A stretch of DNA of 64,000 nucleotides, taken from positions 7,998,001 through 8,062,000 of the forward strand of contig NC_017093.1 of NCBI RefSeq assembly GCF_000284295.1, given 5' to 3'. This document shows positions 1 to 8,249 of the stretch, one piece after another. The notes below the pieces were generated by a model. The model ran no database searches. It was not told the DNA's origin and saw only the letters and a list, made by a program, of their open reading frames with translations. Position 1 is the first letter of the stretch. Each line of letters opens with the position of its first letter. The translations under genes and the position numbers were made by a program. This DNA comes from Actinoplanes missouriensis 431 (lineage in GTDB: Bacteria; Actinomycetota; Actinomycetes; Mycobacteriales; Micromonosporaceae).

Positions 1-483
1 CTCGCTCCGCTGGTCCGGGGGGAGGGCGAGAACCCGTACACCTTGCAACAAGATCTTCAGGCGGTGATGGGCGATCTCGTCGGCATCATCCGGCGCGAAG
101 GCGAACTGAGCGACGCCCTGAAAAGACTTCACGAGCTTCGGGTACGGGTGGCGAACGTCGCGGCCGGCGGCGGCCGGCGCTACAACCCGGGCTGGCATCT
201 GGCGCTCGACCTGCGCAACATGCTGGTCGTCTCGGAGTGCACGGCGAAAGCGGCGCTGGAACGGGAGGAGTCGCGCGGCGGGCACACCCGCGAGGACTTC
301 CCGAAGATGAGCCCGCAGTGGCGCCGGATCAACCTGATCTGCTCGATCGACGAGTCCGGTGACGTGCACCTGGAACGCAAACCGGTCCCCCGGATGCGCG
401 ACGAGTTGTCCGCTCTCTTCGACCGCAGCGAGCTGGCGAAATACCTGACCGACGAGGAACTGGCCGAGTTGGAGGCAGAATGA
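1..483 (+). CDS. sdhA: Succinate dehydrogenase/fumarate reductase flavoprotein subunit, C-terminal part (5' cut by window)
   Basis: An open frame runs from base 1 with no start, so only the last 160 residues are present. The protein is the flavoprotein subunit of succinate:quinone oxidoreductase, which oxidises succinate at a covalently bound FAD on the cytoplasmic face of the membrane and passes electrons to the iron-sulfur subunit. Visible here are late family signatures: an NPGWH block near residue 62 and the ESRGGHTRED motif near residue 90, followed by a KPVP segment. The Rossmann fold and FAD-linking His must lie upstream of the window. The stop overlaps the sdhB start (ATGA), so the two are translationally coupled. 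Confidence 0.9.
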   Translation, partial: LAPLVRGEGENPYTLQQDLQAVMGDLVGIIRREGELSDALKRLHELRVRVANVAAGGGRRYNPGWHLALDLRNMLVVSECTAKAALEREESRGGHTREDFPKMSPQWRRINLICSIDESGDVHLERKPVPRMRDELSALFDRSELAKYLTDEELAELEAE

Positions 484-1469
484 AACGCCACTTCCGCGTC
501 TGGCGCGGGGATGCGTCCGGCGGCGACCTGACCGAGTTCGACGTCGACGTGAACGAGGGCGAGGTGGTCCTCGACATCATCCACCGGTTGCAGGCCACCC
601 AGGCGCCGGACCTGGCCTGCCGGTGGAACTGCAAGGCCGGCAAGTGCGGCTCCTGCTCCATGGAGATCAACGGCAAGCCGCGGCTCGGCTGCATGACCCG
701 GATGTCGACGTTCACCGAGGACGAGACGATCACGATCACGCCGCTGCGGACCTTCCCGGTGATCCGGGACCTGGTAACCGACGTGTCGTTCAACTACGAG
801 AAAGCGCGGGAGACCCCGGCGTTCGCCCCGCCGGTCGGGGTGGCCCCCGGCGAGTACCGGATGCAGCAGGTCGACGTGGAACGCAGCCAGGAGTTCCGCA
901 AGTGCATCGAGTGCTTCCTCTGCCAGAACACCTGCCACGTGGTCCGCGACCACGAGGAGAACAAGGAGGCGTTCTCCGGCCCGCGGTACTTCATCCGGGC
1001 CGCCGAGCTCGACATGCATCCGCTCGACGCGCGCGGCGACCGCAAGGAGTACGCGCAGTCCAGCCAGGGCCTCGGCTACTGCAACATCACCAAGTGCTGC
1101 ACCGAGGTCTGCCCGGAACACATCAAGATCACTGACAATGCGATCATCCCGATGAAGGAGCGCGTCGTGGACCGTCGCTACGACCCGCTGGTCTGGCTCG
1201 GCCGCAAGATCTTCCGGCGCGACGAGCTCGAGGACACGGAGTCGATGGCGCCCAGCGGCTCCACCGGCGTCACCGGGGTCGCGGCCGGGCTGCCGCTCTC
1301 CAGCTCCCGGCTGCCCGAGGGCCCACCGGTCGGCGCGGACGGTCACATGGACGTCGCCGAGCTCGCGGCGCCGATCCAGGGCGGCCCGTCCCCGTTCGGC
1401 GAGGACGTCACGTTCCCGCTGCCTCCCGAAGAGATCGTTTACACCCACCCGTCCACGGACAAGCACTGA
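480..1469 (+). CDS. sdhB: Succinate dehydrogenase/fumarate reductase iron-sulfur subunit with long C-terminal tail
   Basis: 329 residues. SdhB relays electrons from the flavoprotein to quinone through three iron-sulfur centres. The plant-type [2Fe-2S] ligands are C47, C51, C56, C59 and C71 (motif CRWNCKAGKCGSC). The ferredoxin-like half carries C142-x2-C145-x2-C148-x3-C152 and C201, C206/C207, C211-P, which fit the [3Fe-4S]/[4Fe-4S] clusters. Recognisable homology ends near residue 250; the remaining about 80 residues are Pro/Gly/Ser-rich, which makes the protein longer than the usual 240-260 residues. It overlaps sdhA by ATGA. The membrane anchor is not downstream and is presumably encoded before sdhA. 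Confidence 0.93.
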   Translation: MKRHFRVWRGDASGGDLTEFDVDVNEGEVVLDIIHRLQATQAPDLACRWNCKAGKCGSCSMEINGKPRLGCMTRMSTFTEDETITITPLRTFPVIRDLVTDVSFNYEKARETPAFAPPVGVAPGEYRMQQVDVERSQEFRKCIECFLCQNTCHVVRDHEENKEAFSGPRYFIRAAELDMHPLDARGDRKEYAQSSQGLGYCNITKCCTEVCPEHIKITDNAIIPMKERVVDRRYDPLVWLGRKIFRRDELEDTESMAPSGSTGVTGVAAGLPLSSSRLPEGPPVGADGHMDVAELAAPIQGGPSPFGEDVTFPLPPEEIVYTHPSTDKH

Positions 1470-1486
1470 TACTCGAACGTCCGTAC

Positions 1487-1492
1487 TAAACT
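1487..1492 (+). promoter_or_regulatory. -10 hexamer for leaderless alkB-like mRNA
   Basis: TAAACT ends 7 nt before the ATG at 1500, and no Shine-Dalgarno lies between. The expected start point falls on or next to the ATG, which predicts a leaderless message. No convincing -35 was found. Confidence 0.4.
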
Positions 1493-1499
1493 GCCCGGG

Positions 1500-2159
1500 A
1501 TGAGCAGCAGTTACCAGCCCTCGATGCTCGACCTCCTGGGAGACGGGCCGGCGCTTCCCGCCGGTCCGTCCGACGCCGTGGCGTTCACGCCGCTGGACCG
1601 GGTCACCCGGCATCGGCTCACCGCGGGCGCCTGGGTGGATGTGCTGCCCGGCTGGATGCACGGCTCGGACGCGGTCTTCGAGACGCTGCTCGGCATCGAT
1701 TGGCGAGCCGAGCGGCGGAAGATGTATGACGACGTCGTCGACGTGCCGCGGCTGCTGCGCTGGTTCGGCGGCGCTGAGACGCTGCCGCACCCCGGGCTCA
1801 CCTCGGCGAAAGCACTGCTCAACACCCACTACGGCACGGAGCTGGGCGAGGAGTTCGTGACGGCGGGCATGTGCCTCTACCGCGACGGCCGGGACAGCGT
1901 CGCCTGGCACGGCGACACCGTTGGCCGCTCCGCACGCCACGACACCATGGTCGCGATCGTCTCGTTCGGCTCCCCGCGCAATCTGCTGCTGCGCCCCAGG
2001 GCGGGCGGGCACGACACGCTGCGCTTCCCCCTCGGCCACGGCGACCTGATCGTGATGGGCGGCTCCTGCCAGCGCACCTGGGAGCACGCCATTCCGAAGA
2101 CGGCCCGCCCGGTCGGCCCGAGGGTCAGCGTCCAGTTCCGCCCTCACGGCGTCGCCTGA
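1500..2159 (+). CDS. AlkB-like 2-oxoglutarate/Fe(II) dioxygenase
   Basis: 219 residues, the usual length of the AlkB family, which oxidatively removes methyl groups from N1-methyladenine and N3-methylcytosine in DNA or RNA using Fe(II) and 2-oxoglutarate. The iron ligands are visible as H137-G-D139 and H196 (WEHAIPK), and the 2-oxoglutarate-binding arginines as R208 and R214 in the RxxxxxR motif. The N-terminal part (residues 30-100) is the nucleotide-recognition lid, which is variable. The gene stands alone 30 bp after sdhB, with its own apparent -10. The motif layout is clear; the substrate (DNA, RNA or protein) cannot be read from sequence. Confidence 0.88.
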   Translation: MSSSYQPSMLDLLGDGPALPAGPSDAVAFTPLDRVTRHRLTAGAWVDVLPGWMHGSDAVFETLLGIDWRAERRKMYDDVVDVPRLLRWFGGAETLPHPGLTSAKALLNTHYGTELGEEFVTAGMCLYRDGRDSVAWHGDTVGRSARHDTMVAIVSFGSPRNLLLRPRAGGHDTLRFPLGHGDLIVMGGSCQRTWEHAIPKTARPVGPRVSVQFRPHGVA

Positions 2160-2169
2160 ACCCGCTCAC

Positions 2170-2223
2170 CCACCCCACCCTCGACAACCACCCCACCCTC
2201 GACAACCTCCCCACCATCCACAA
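2170..2223. repeat. Three 18-bp tandem repeats
   Basis: Two exact copies of CCACCCCACCCTCGACAA (2170-2187, 2188-2205) and a third degenerate copy (2206-2223) follow directly after the alkB-like stop codon. Strand composition is strongly C-rich. No gene is predicted over it. Confidence 0.8.
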
Positions 2224-2273
2224 CCTCCGCCCGCCGCCCACGCCCACCCGCCAAGGCGCCGCCCGCCACCCGC

Positions 2274-2394
2274 GCCGCCCGCTGCCTGGCGCCGCGCAGC
2301 ATGCCGCCCGCGCCGCCCGCTGCCTGGCGCCGCGCCGCCCGCCGCCGTGCGGCATGCCGCCCGCTGCCTGGCGCCGCGCAGCATGCCGCCCGCC
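2274..2394. repeat. Dispersed 24-bp repeats in intergenic GC-rich block
   Basis: The core CTGCCTGGCGCCGCGC occurs at about 2282, 2320 and 2364. Each copy is preceded by GCCGCC-C, and copies 1 and 3 are followed by AGCATGCCGCCCGC. Many sub-units are self-complementary (GGCGCC, GCATGC), so the block can fold. With the 18-bp repeats it fills most of the 512-bp stretch 2160-2671, in which no gene was found. Confidence 0.7.
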
Positions 2395-2583
2395 GACCGG
2401 GGCGATCCTGGCAAGCCATGCCCATCTGGCGACCACAAGCTGCCTAGATCGCAGCGGAGGGCAGGCGGCGACAGGCGAGCGGCGGCGCGGCGGATGGGCG
2501 CGGGGTGGGTGAGGTGGTGGGTCGATGGAGGACCGGGGGTGAGCTGCTGAGAAATCATGAGGTAACAGGGACATTGCAAGTGG

Positions 2584-2611
2584 TTGACGGCGCGGCCGAG
2601 AAAGTTACACT
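2584..2611 (+). promoter_or_regulatory. Putative promoter of the liv/catabolic operon
   Basis: TTGACG (2584-2589) and TACACT (2606-2611) are 16 bp apart, and the -10 lies inside the 17-bp palindrome 2605-2621. A protein bound there would block the polymerase. The spacing and hexamers are read from sequence; activity is inferred. Confidence 0.45.
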
Positions 2612-2621
2612 CCTAGTGTAA
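2605..2621. promoter_or_regulatory. Perfect palindromic operator TTACACTCCTAGTGTAA
   Basis: A 7-3-7 perfect inverted repeat, typical in size for a TetR-family dimer site, overlaps the likely -10 about 50 bp before the first liv gene. Thirteen of its 17 bases recur at 17087-17103, between the tetR at 17038 and the acyl-CoA ligase at 17152. This makes that TetR the best candidate to bind here. Confidence 0.65.
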
Positions 2622-2671
2622 ATAGTTGACCATCACTCCACGCAGGACTTCCACCGGTCCGGGAGGTGGCT

Positions 2672-3367
2672 GTGGCAACAGATGAGCTCGCCCTTCACCA
2701 CATAACCGTTCGCTTCGGCGGGCTGACTGCTCTTGACGATGTGTCCCTGCGCGTGGCGCCGGGGAAAGTCGTCGGAGTGATCGGGCCCAACGGGGCGGGC
2801 AAGACGACACTTTTCAATGTCATCTGCGGATTCGTGCCGCCGACCGAGGGCACCCTCACCCTCGACGGGCGGGACTGGCGACCCCGGCCGCATCACCTCA
2901 GCCGGCTCGGGATCGCCCGGACGCTGCAGGGGGTCGGCCAGTTCGCCGGCATGACCGTGCTGGAGAACGTGATGGTCGGCGTTCGCGGGCGGCGGGCCGA
3001 GGCGGAAGCGCTGGCCGCGCTGGATCGGTGCGGTGTCGCGAAATATGCGGCCACCTATCCCGGCGCGCTGCCCTATGCGATCCGCAAACGGATCGAGCTG
3101 GCTCGCGCCCTCGCATCGAAGCCGCGCGTCCTGATGCTCGACGAGCCGGCCGGCGGTCTGGACACCGACGAGATCCGCTGGCTCGGCGACCTGATCAAAG
3201 AGATCGGCACCACCGTTCTGCTGGTCGAGCACCACATGGACCTGGTGATGTCGGTCTGCGACGAGATCCTGGTCCTCGACTTCGGCAAGCCGATCGCGCT
3301 CGGCACCCCCGCCGAGATCAGCACGAACGAGCGGGTCACCGAGGCTTATCTCGGCACACCCGCATAA
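2672..3367 (+). CDS. Branched-chain amino acid-type ABC transporter ATPase (LivG-like)
   Basis: 231 residues from the GTG at 2672, chosen because GGAGG (2662-2666) sits 5 nt before it; a GTG two codons earlier lacks this spacing. It is one of the two cytoplasmic ATPases that power a Liv/HAAT-family importer. Walker A GPNGAGKTT is at about residues 38-46 and Walker B VLMLDEP at about 153. The signature helix reads LPYAIRKR instead of LSGGQ, as is common in LivG. It is first in a run of eleven same-strand genes and lies just after the operator at 2605. It is separated from livF by an unusual 180-bp repeat-containing gap. Substrate is unlikely to be an amino acid, given the catabolic neighbours (inference). 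Confidence 0.88.
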   Translation: MATDELALHHITVRFGGLTALDDVSLRVAPGKVVGVIGPNGAGKTTLFNVICGFVPPTEGTLTLDGRDWRPRPHHLSRLGIARTLQGVGQFAGMTVLENVMVGVRGRRAEAEALAALDRCGVAKYAATYPGALPYAIRKRIELARALASKPRVLMLDEPAGGLDTDEIRWLGDLIKEIGTTVLLVEHHMDLVMSVCDEILVLDFGKPIALGTPAEISTNERVTEAYLGTPA

Positions 3368-3371
3368 CAAG

Positions 3372-3446
3372 AGCCGCGCACAAACGCAGCACACAAAAGC
3401 CGCGCACAAACGCAGCACACACGAGCCGCACACAAACGCGCAGACC
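3372..3446. repeat. 26-bp tandem repeat between the two ATPase genes
   Basis: Two near-identical 26-bp units beginning AGCCGCGCACAAACGCAGCA (3372-3397, 3398-3423) and a third, diverged partial unit (3424-3446) fill the 180-bp gap within what is otherwise a tightly packed operon. No start codon with a Shine-Dalgarno makes it a gene. Its function is unknown; it could act on mRNA stability or be a neutral expansion. Confidence 0.75.
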
Positions 3447-3547
3447 GCGCGAACCCAGCGCACGACTCCACCAGGCAAGCCGCGTCCGACGGGCCCGGCT
3501 TCCTTGGCATACCCGAAATTTCGTGAAACAACCGGAGGAGACACGGC

Positions 3548-4267
3548 ATGAGCAGCGCACTGCTGCGGGTCGAGGGGCTCACCGCCGGATACGGTGCGGC
3601 GCCGGTCCTGCACGACGTCAACCTCACCGTCCAACCCGGAGAGATCGTCGCTGTTCTCGGCGCCAACGGAGCCGGCAAGACCACGCTCCTGCGTACCCTG
3701 TCCGGTCTGGTCCGCAGCAGCCGCGGCCAGGTGGTCTTCGACGGCGCGGACCTGAAGAGCACCAAGGTCGAACGGATGGTGCGCCGCGGCATCGCGCACG
3801 TCCCGGAGGGACGCGGTGTGGTCACCGAGCTCACCGTCGACGAGAACCTGCGGCTCGGCGGCCTGTGGCGGCGCGATCAGGCCGACGCGAAACGTGCCCT
3901 CGACGAGGTGTACGAGCTGTTCCCGGCGCTGGCACAACGTCGTGCCTCCGCCGGGCACCAGTTGTCCGGCGGTGAGCGGCAGATGCTCGCGCTGGGCCGG
4001 GCGCTGGTCGGCAGGCCGAGACTGCTGCTGCTCGACGAGCCGTCGCTGGGCCTGGCTCCGAAGATCACCGCACAGATCATGGCGCTCCTGCGTGACCTGC
4101 AGAAGAACACCGGCCTCGCCGTCCTGCTCGTGGAGCAGAACGTCCGCAGCGCGCTCTCCATCGCCGACGAGGGCGTGGTGCTGGCCCTCGGCCGGGTGGT
4201 GACCCGCAACAAGGCGTCCGCGCTGCGCGACGACGCCGACCTCCGTCACGCCTACCTGGGGTTCTGA
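3548..4267 (+). CDS. Branched-chain amino acid-type ABC transporter ATPase (LivF-like)
   Basis: 239 residues, starting at ATG 3548 behind a strong GGAGGAG Shine-Dalgarno. It is the second ATPase of the importer, and the pair forms a heterodimer under the two permeases. Walker A GANGAGKTT is at about residues 38-46, the signature LSGGERQM near 141 and Walker B LLLLDEPSLGLAP near 160, all intact. Its stop shares one base with the next start (TGATG), so permease synthesis is coupled. The LivF assignment rests on the SLGLAP motif and gene order; the solute is not readable from this subunit. Confidence 0.9.
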   Translation: MSSALLRVEGLTAGYGAAPVLHDVNLTVQPGEIVAVLGANGAGKTTLLRTLSGLVRSSRGQVVFDGADLKSTKVERMVRRGIAHVPEGRGVVTELTVDENLRLGGLWRRDQADAKRALDEVYELFPALAQRRASAGHQLSGGERQMLALGRALVGRPRLLLLDEPSLGLAPKITAQIMALLRDLQKNTGLAVLLVEQNVRSALSIADEGVVLALGRVVTRNKASALRDDADLRHAYLGF

Positions 4268-5145
4268 TGAGCCAGTTCATCTATCTGACCTTCGACGGGC
4301 TGAGCCGGGGCGCCGTCTACGCGGCGTTCGCGCTGGCCCTGGTGCTGATCTGGCGGGCCGCCCGGATCGTCAACTTCGCGCAGGGCGCGATGGCGGTGGC
4401 GGCCGTCTACGCCGGTTACTCGGTCACCACCGCGACCGGCTCCTACTGGCTCGGATTCGTCACCGCGCTCGTCGCGGGACTGGTCCTCGGCGTGGTGGTC
4501 GAGCGGGTGGTGATGCGGTTCGTCGACCACTCGTCGCCGCTGAACGGCGTGGTCGTGGCGCTCGGCCTGGTCCTGGTGATCCAGGGCGTGCTCGGCATCA
4601 TCTACGGCAGCGAGTTCCAGCCGGTCGAGACGCCGTTCAGCCGGGACGCGTTCGAGGTCGGCGGCATCGCGGTGCTGTCCCGGTACGACCTGTTCGTGTT
4701 CGCCGCGGTGGGCGCGGTGGTCGTCCTTCTCACGCTTCTCTTCACGCGTACGGCGGTGGGGCTGCGGATGCGGGCGGCGGCCTTCGCGCCCGACGTCTCG
4801 CGGCTGCTCGGTGTCTCGGTGGGCGGAATGCTGACGCTCGGCTGGGCGCTCGCCGCCGCGGTCGGCTCGCTGGCCGGGATGCTTGTCGTCCCGACCGAAC
4901 TGGGCCTGCATCCGACGGCGATGGACGTGGTGTTCATCTCCGCGTTCACCGCCGCGGTGGTCGGCGGCCTGGACAGCCCGATCGGCGCGGTCACCGGCGG
5001 TCTCGTGGTGGGGCTGCTGCTCTCCTACGTCAGCGGTTACGTCGAGCCGACGGTCGCCCCGATGGCGGTCCTTCTCCTGCTCGTGGTGGTGCTCCTCGGC
5101 AAGCCGGGCGGGCTCTTCTCCAGCTCGAAGGCGAGGGTGGCATGA
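4267..5145 (+). CDS. Liv-type ABC transporter permease (LivH-like)
   Basis: 292 residues, strongly hydrophobic, with about eight predicted membrane helices. It forms half of the transmembrane channel of the importer with the next gene. The N-terminal YLTFDGLSRGAVYAAFALAL segment and the internal GLDSPIGAVTGGLVVGLL loop are typical of LivH; the latter is the conserved cytoplasmic EAA-like coupling region that contacts the ATPase. The start overlaps livF by one base and the end overlaps livM by ATGA, so stoichiometric translation is expected. Confidence 0.9.
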   Translation: MSQFIYLTFDGLSRGAVYAAFALALVLIWRAARIVNFAQGAMAVAAVYAGYSVTTATGSYWLGFVTALVAGLVLGVVVERVVMRFVDHSSPLNGVVVALGLVLVIQGVLGIIYGSEFQPVETPFSRDAFEVGGIAVLSRYDLFVFAAVGAVVVLLTLLFTRTAVGLRMRAAAFAPDVSRLLGVSVGGMLTLGWALAAAVGSLAGMLVVPTELGLHPTAMDVVFISAFTAAVVGGLDSPIGAVTGGLVVGLLLSYVSGYVEPTVAPMAVLLLLVVVLLGKPGGLFSSSKARVA

Positions 5146-6191
5146 CCGACATGAAACAGAAGACGGCTGCTCCGGACGTACCCACCGCAAGCGCGCCGGC
5201 GCGGAAGAGCCGACGCCGCCTCGCTCCGGTCCTGGTCGTCCTGGCCGGCGCGATTCTGATTCTGATCCTCAGTTACACGCTGCCGCCGTTCCGGAACTAC
5301 CAGCTCGCCACGGTCGGCGCCTATCTCTGCGTGACCGCCGGGCTGACCGTCCTGACCGGACTGAACGGGCAGCTCAGCCTCGGGCACGGCGCGCTGATGG
5401 CGACCGGCGCCTACACGTTCGCGCTGAGCCAGAACAAGTGGCTCAGCCTGCCGCTCAGCTTCGTCCTGGCGATCGTGGTGACCACGGTGGCCGGCGCGGT
5501 GATCGGGCTGGCCGCGGCCCGGTTGCGCGGACCCTATCTGGCCGGCCTGACGCTCGCCGTCGCGATCGTGGTCCCGTCGGTGACCAGCACGTTCGACGAG
5601 ACGTTCAACAGCGATCAGGGCCTGTCGGTGGTGCTCGACCCGCCGCCCGGGACGATCCCGATGGAACGCTGGCAGGCCTGGCTCTGCTGGGCCGGCGCGC
5701 TGGTCACCGTGCTGGTGCTGGCCATGCTGGTCCGCGGGCGGTTCGGGCGGGATCTTCGCGCGGTACGGGACGACGAGACCGCCGCCAAGCTGGCCGGCAT
5801 CAACATCGCCCGTACCCAGGTGATGGCCTTTGTCGTGAGCGCGGTCTGCGCCGGGTTGTCCGGCGCCCTGTTCGCCCTGCTCGCACAGAGTGTCTCGCCC
5901 GGCGCCTTCCCGCTGACCCTCTCGCTGTTCCTGGTGATGGCGATCGTGATCGGCGGCCTGGGCAGCCTGTTCGGCGCGCTCTGGGGCGCCGTCCTGCTGG
6001 TCGCCCTGCCCGCGCTGGCCCAGTCGGTCGCCGAGCAGGCCGGCTCGCACCGTCTCGAGGGGAACCTCGCCCTGGTCGTCTTCGGCGTGGTGCTCATCGT
6101 CGTCATGCTCGCCGCACCCGGCGGCCTGGCATCCATCCGCCTTTCTTCCATCCGCTCCACCTTCATCCGCAGATTCAGGAGGGAACGATGA
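5142..6191 (+). CDS. Liv-type ABC transporter permease (LivM-like)
   Basis: 349 residues. A basic cytoplasmic N-terminus of about 28 residues precedes roughly ten hydrophobic segments. LivM hallmarks are GLNGQLSLGHGALMATGAY near residue 75 and GGLGSLFGALWGAVLL near 270. It pairs with the preceding permease. It overlaps both neighbours by ATGA (livH stop, receptor start). The C-terminus ends in a short Arg-rich tail. Family assignment is secure; specificity is set by the receptor encoded next. Confidence 0.9.
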   Translation: MTDMKQKTAAPDVPTASAPARKSRRRLAPVLVVLAGAILILILSYTLPPFRNYQLATVGAYLCVTAGLTVLTGLNGQLSLGHGALMATGAYTFALSQNKWLSLPLSFVLAIVVTTVAGAVIGLAAARLRGPYLAGLTLAVAIVVPSVTSTFDETFNSDQGLSVVLDPPPGTIPMERWQAWLCWAGALVTVLVLAMLVRGRFGRDLRAVRDDETAAKLAGINIARTQVMAFVVSAVCAGLSGALFALLAQSVSPGAFPLTLSLFLVMAIVIGGLGSLFGALWGAVLLVALPALAQSVAEQAGSHRLEGNLALVVFGVVLIVVMLAAPGGLASIRLSSIRSTFIRRFRRER

Positions 6192-7453
6192 AACGCTTCG
6201 CGACGACCTTCGTCGCCGCCGTGGTGCTACTGGCCGCGGGCTGCAGCGACGACGGCGGGGGCGGCGGCTCCAGCAGCGCCGACGTGCCAGGTGTGACCGA
6301 CACCGAAGTGGTGGTCGGCACCCATCACCCGCTCACCGGACCGGCGGCCGCCGGGTACGCGAGCATCTCCCCGGCCACCAAGGCGTACTTCGACTTCGTC
6401 AACGCCAACGGCGGCGTGCACGGCCGGAAGATCACTTACAAGGTCAAGGACGACGCCTACAACCCGGCGACCACCCAGCAGGTGGTACGCGAGCTGGTGC
6501 TGCAGGACAAGGTCTTCGCGATCATCAACGGCCTCGGCACGCCGACGCACACCGGCGTCCTGGACTTCCTCAAGACGAACCGGGTTCCCGACCTGTTCGT
6601 GGCGAGCGGCAGCCGCAGCTGGAACCAGCCGGACAAGTATCCGGGCACGTTCGGCTTCAACCCGGACTACACGGTCGAGGGCAAGATCCTCGGAACGTAC
6701 GTGAAGGACAACCTCGCCGGGAAGAAGGTCTGCTTCCTCGGGCAGGACGACGACTTCGGCCGGGACAGCCTGGTCGGCCTGGAGCAGGTGGTCGGCACGG
6801 TCGCCGCCAAGGGCAGCTACGTGACGAGCAACCCGAACGTCGGCCCGCAGATGGGCGAGTTCAAGGCGGCCGGCTGTGAGGTCGTCGTGCTGGCGACCAT
6901 CCCCGGGTTCACCGCGCTCTCCATCGGAACGGCCGCGAAGATCGCCTACAAGCCGCAGTTCGTGGTGAGCAACGTGGGCGCCGACCCGACCACCGTGAGC
7001 AAGGCCCTGGGCGCGGCGGCGCCGCTGCTGGAGGGCGTCGTGGCGGCGAACTACCTGCCGCTGAGCACCGACGAGTCGAACCCGTGGGTCCAGCTCTTCA
7101 AGAAGGTCAACACGGAGTACAACAACGGCGCCGAGTTCGACAACAACGTCATCTACGGCATGTCCGTCGCCTACCTCTTCGTGCAGTCGCTGCAGGCGGC
7201 CGGCAAGGACCTCACCCGCGACGGCATCATCTCGGCGGTCCAGAAGAACAACTTCCAGGGCCCCGGTCTGGTTCCGCTGCGTTTCTCCGACAGCGATCAT
7301 TCCGGGTACGGGGGAACCCAGCTCACCAAGATTGAAAAGGGTAAGGCGGTCTTCCTGGGCAGCGCCTACACCACCGACGACAAGGACGGCGCGGTCGCGC
7401 CGCACACCGCCCAGGCCGTGACACCGCCGTCCAACGGCGTTCCGGCCGCGTAA
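6188..7453 (+). CDS. ABC transporter substrate-binding lipoprotein (Liv/peripla_BP_6 type)
   Basis: 421 residues from ATG 6188, overlapping the livM stop by ATGA. A lipoprotein signal is visible: basic MKR, a hydrophobic stretch, then LAAGC with the lipid-anchored Cys at 19, followed by a Gly/Ser-rich tether. The mature part is a two-lobe periplasmic-binding fold of the Leu/Ile/Val-receptor class (PLTGPAA near residue 49, YNPATTQQVVRELV near 89, QDDDFGRDS near 193). It captures the solute outside the membrane for the LivHM channel. This receptor class also serves carboxylates, aromatic acids and amides, so the ligand is open; the downstream enzymes point to an organic acid. Confidence 0.9.
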   Translation: MKRFATTFVAAVVLLAAGCSDDGGGGGSSSADVPGVTDTEVVVGTHHPLTGPAAAGYASISPATKAYFDFVNANGGVHGRKITYKVKDDAYNPATTQQVVRELVLQDKVFAIINGLGTPTHTGVLDFLKTNRVPDLFVASGSRSWNQPDKYPGTFGFNPDYTVEGKILGTYVKDNLAGKKVCFLGQDDDFGRDSLVGLEQVVGTVAAKGSYVTSNPNVGPQMGEFKAAGCEVVVLATIPGFTALSIGTAAKIAYKPQFVVSNVGADPTTVSKALGAAAPLLEGVVAANYLPLSTDESNPWVQLFKKVNTEYNNGAEFDNNVIYGMSVAYLFVQSLQAAGKDLTRDGIISAVQKNNFQGPGLVPLRFSDSDHSGYGGTQLTKIEKGKAVFLGSAYTTDDKDGAVAPHTAQAVTPPSNGVPAA

Positions 7454-7499
7454 TATCTGCACCCGTACTGCATATACACGACTTTCTGGAGGTTGACCG

Positions 7500-8249
7500 A
7501 TGGCGGACCAGGTAGCGATCGTGACCGGAGCCAGCCGGGGAATCGGGTTCGCCATCGCGCAACGCTTCGTGTCCCAAGGGGCGAAAGTCGCCGTCACCGG
7601 CCGCGACGCCGATGCCCTCGAGGCCGCCGTAAAGGAACTCGGCGGCCCCGAGGTGGCGATCGGCGTCGCCGGCAAGGGTGACGACCCGGCACACCGGGCC
7701 GCGGTGATCGACGCGGTCACCGGCCGGTTCGGCACGATCACCACGCTGATCAACAACATCGGGATCAACCCGGCGTACGGGCCGCTCGCCCAGCTCGACC
7801 TCGGCGCCGCCCGCAAGATGGCCGAGGTCAACCTGATCGGCACGCTCGGCTGGGTGCAGGAGGCGCTGCGCGGCGGACTCGGCTCCACCGGCGGCGGATC
7901 GATCGTGAACATCTCCTCGGTCTCCGGCGTCCGGCCGGCCCCGGGGATCGGGTTCTACGGCACCACCAAGGCGGCCCTCATCCACCTCACCGAGGAGCTC
8001 GCCATCGAACTGGCGCCCCGGATCCGGGTCAACGCGGTCGCTCCGGCCGTCGTGAAGACCCGGTTCGCCACCGCTCTCTACGAGGGACGCGAGGCGGAGG
8101 TGGCGGCCACGTACCCACTGGGCAGGCTCGGCAACACCGACGACGTGGCCGGCACCGTGGCGTTCCTCTGCTCGCCGGACGCCTCCTGGATCACCGGGCA
8201 GACCATCGTGCTCGACGGCGGCGTCACCCTCACCGGGAGCGTTCAATGA
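7500..8249 (+). CDS. Short-chain dehydrogenase/reductase (FabG-like)
   Basis: 249 residues, starting at ATG 7500 behind GGAGG. Classical SDR: cofactor motif TGASRGIG (residues 9-16), NNIG near 85-88, catalytic S139/S140, Y153 and K157 (YGTTK), and a C-terminal [12 protein letters not shown] that is standard for FabG-type enzymes. Arg residues after the second strand (TGRD) suggest NADP(H). In this context it could reduce a 4-keto acyl-CoA or oxidise a 3-hydroxyacyl-CoA. It follows the receptor gene by 46 bp without a clear terminator and overlaps the next SDR by ATGA, so the transporter and enzymes look co-transcribed. Confidence 0.9.
   Translation: MADQVAIVTGASRGIGFAIAQRFVSQGAKVAVTGRDADALEAAVKELGGPEVAIGVAGKGDDPAHRAAVIDAVTGRFGTITTLINNIGINPAYGPLAQLDLGAARKMAEVNLIGTLGWVQEALRGGLGSTGGGSIVNISSVSGVRPAPGIGFYGTTKAALIHLTEELAIELAPRIRVNAVAPAVVKTRFATALYEGREAEVAATYPLGRLGNTDDVAGTVAFLCSPDASWITGQTIVLDGGVTLTGSVQ

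Noticed and set aside
180-2147. A 655-codon minus-strand frame opposite sdhAB and alkB
   Set aside because: Same GC-driven artefact. The plus-strand products have complete catalytic motifs; the opposite product is low-complexity.
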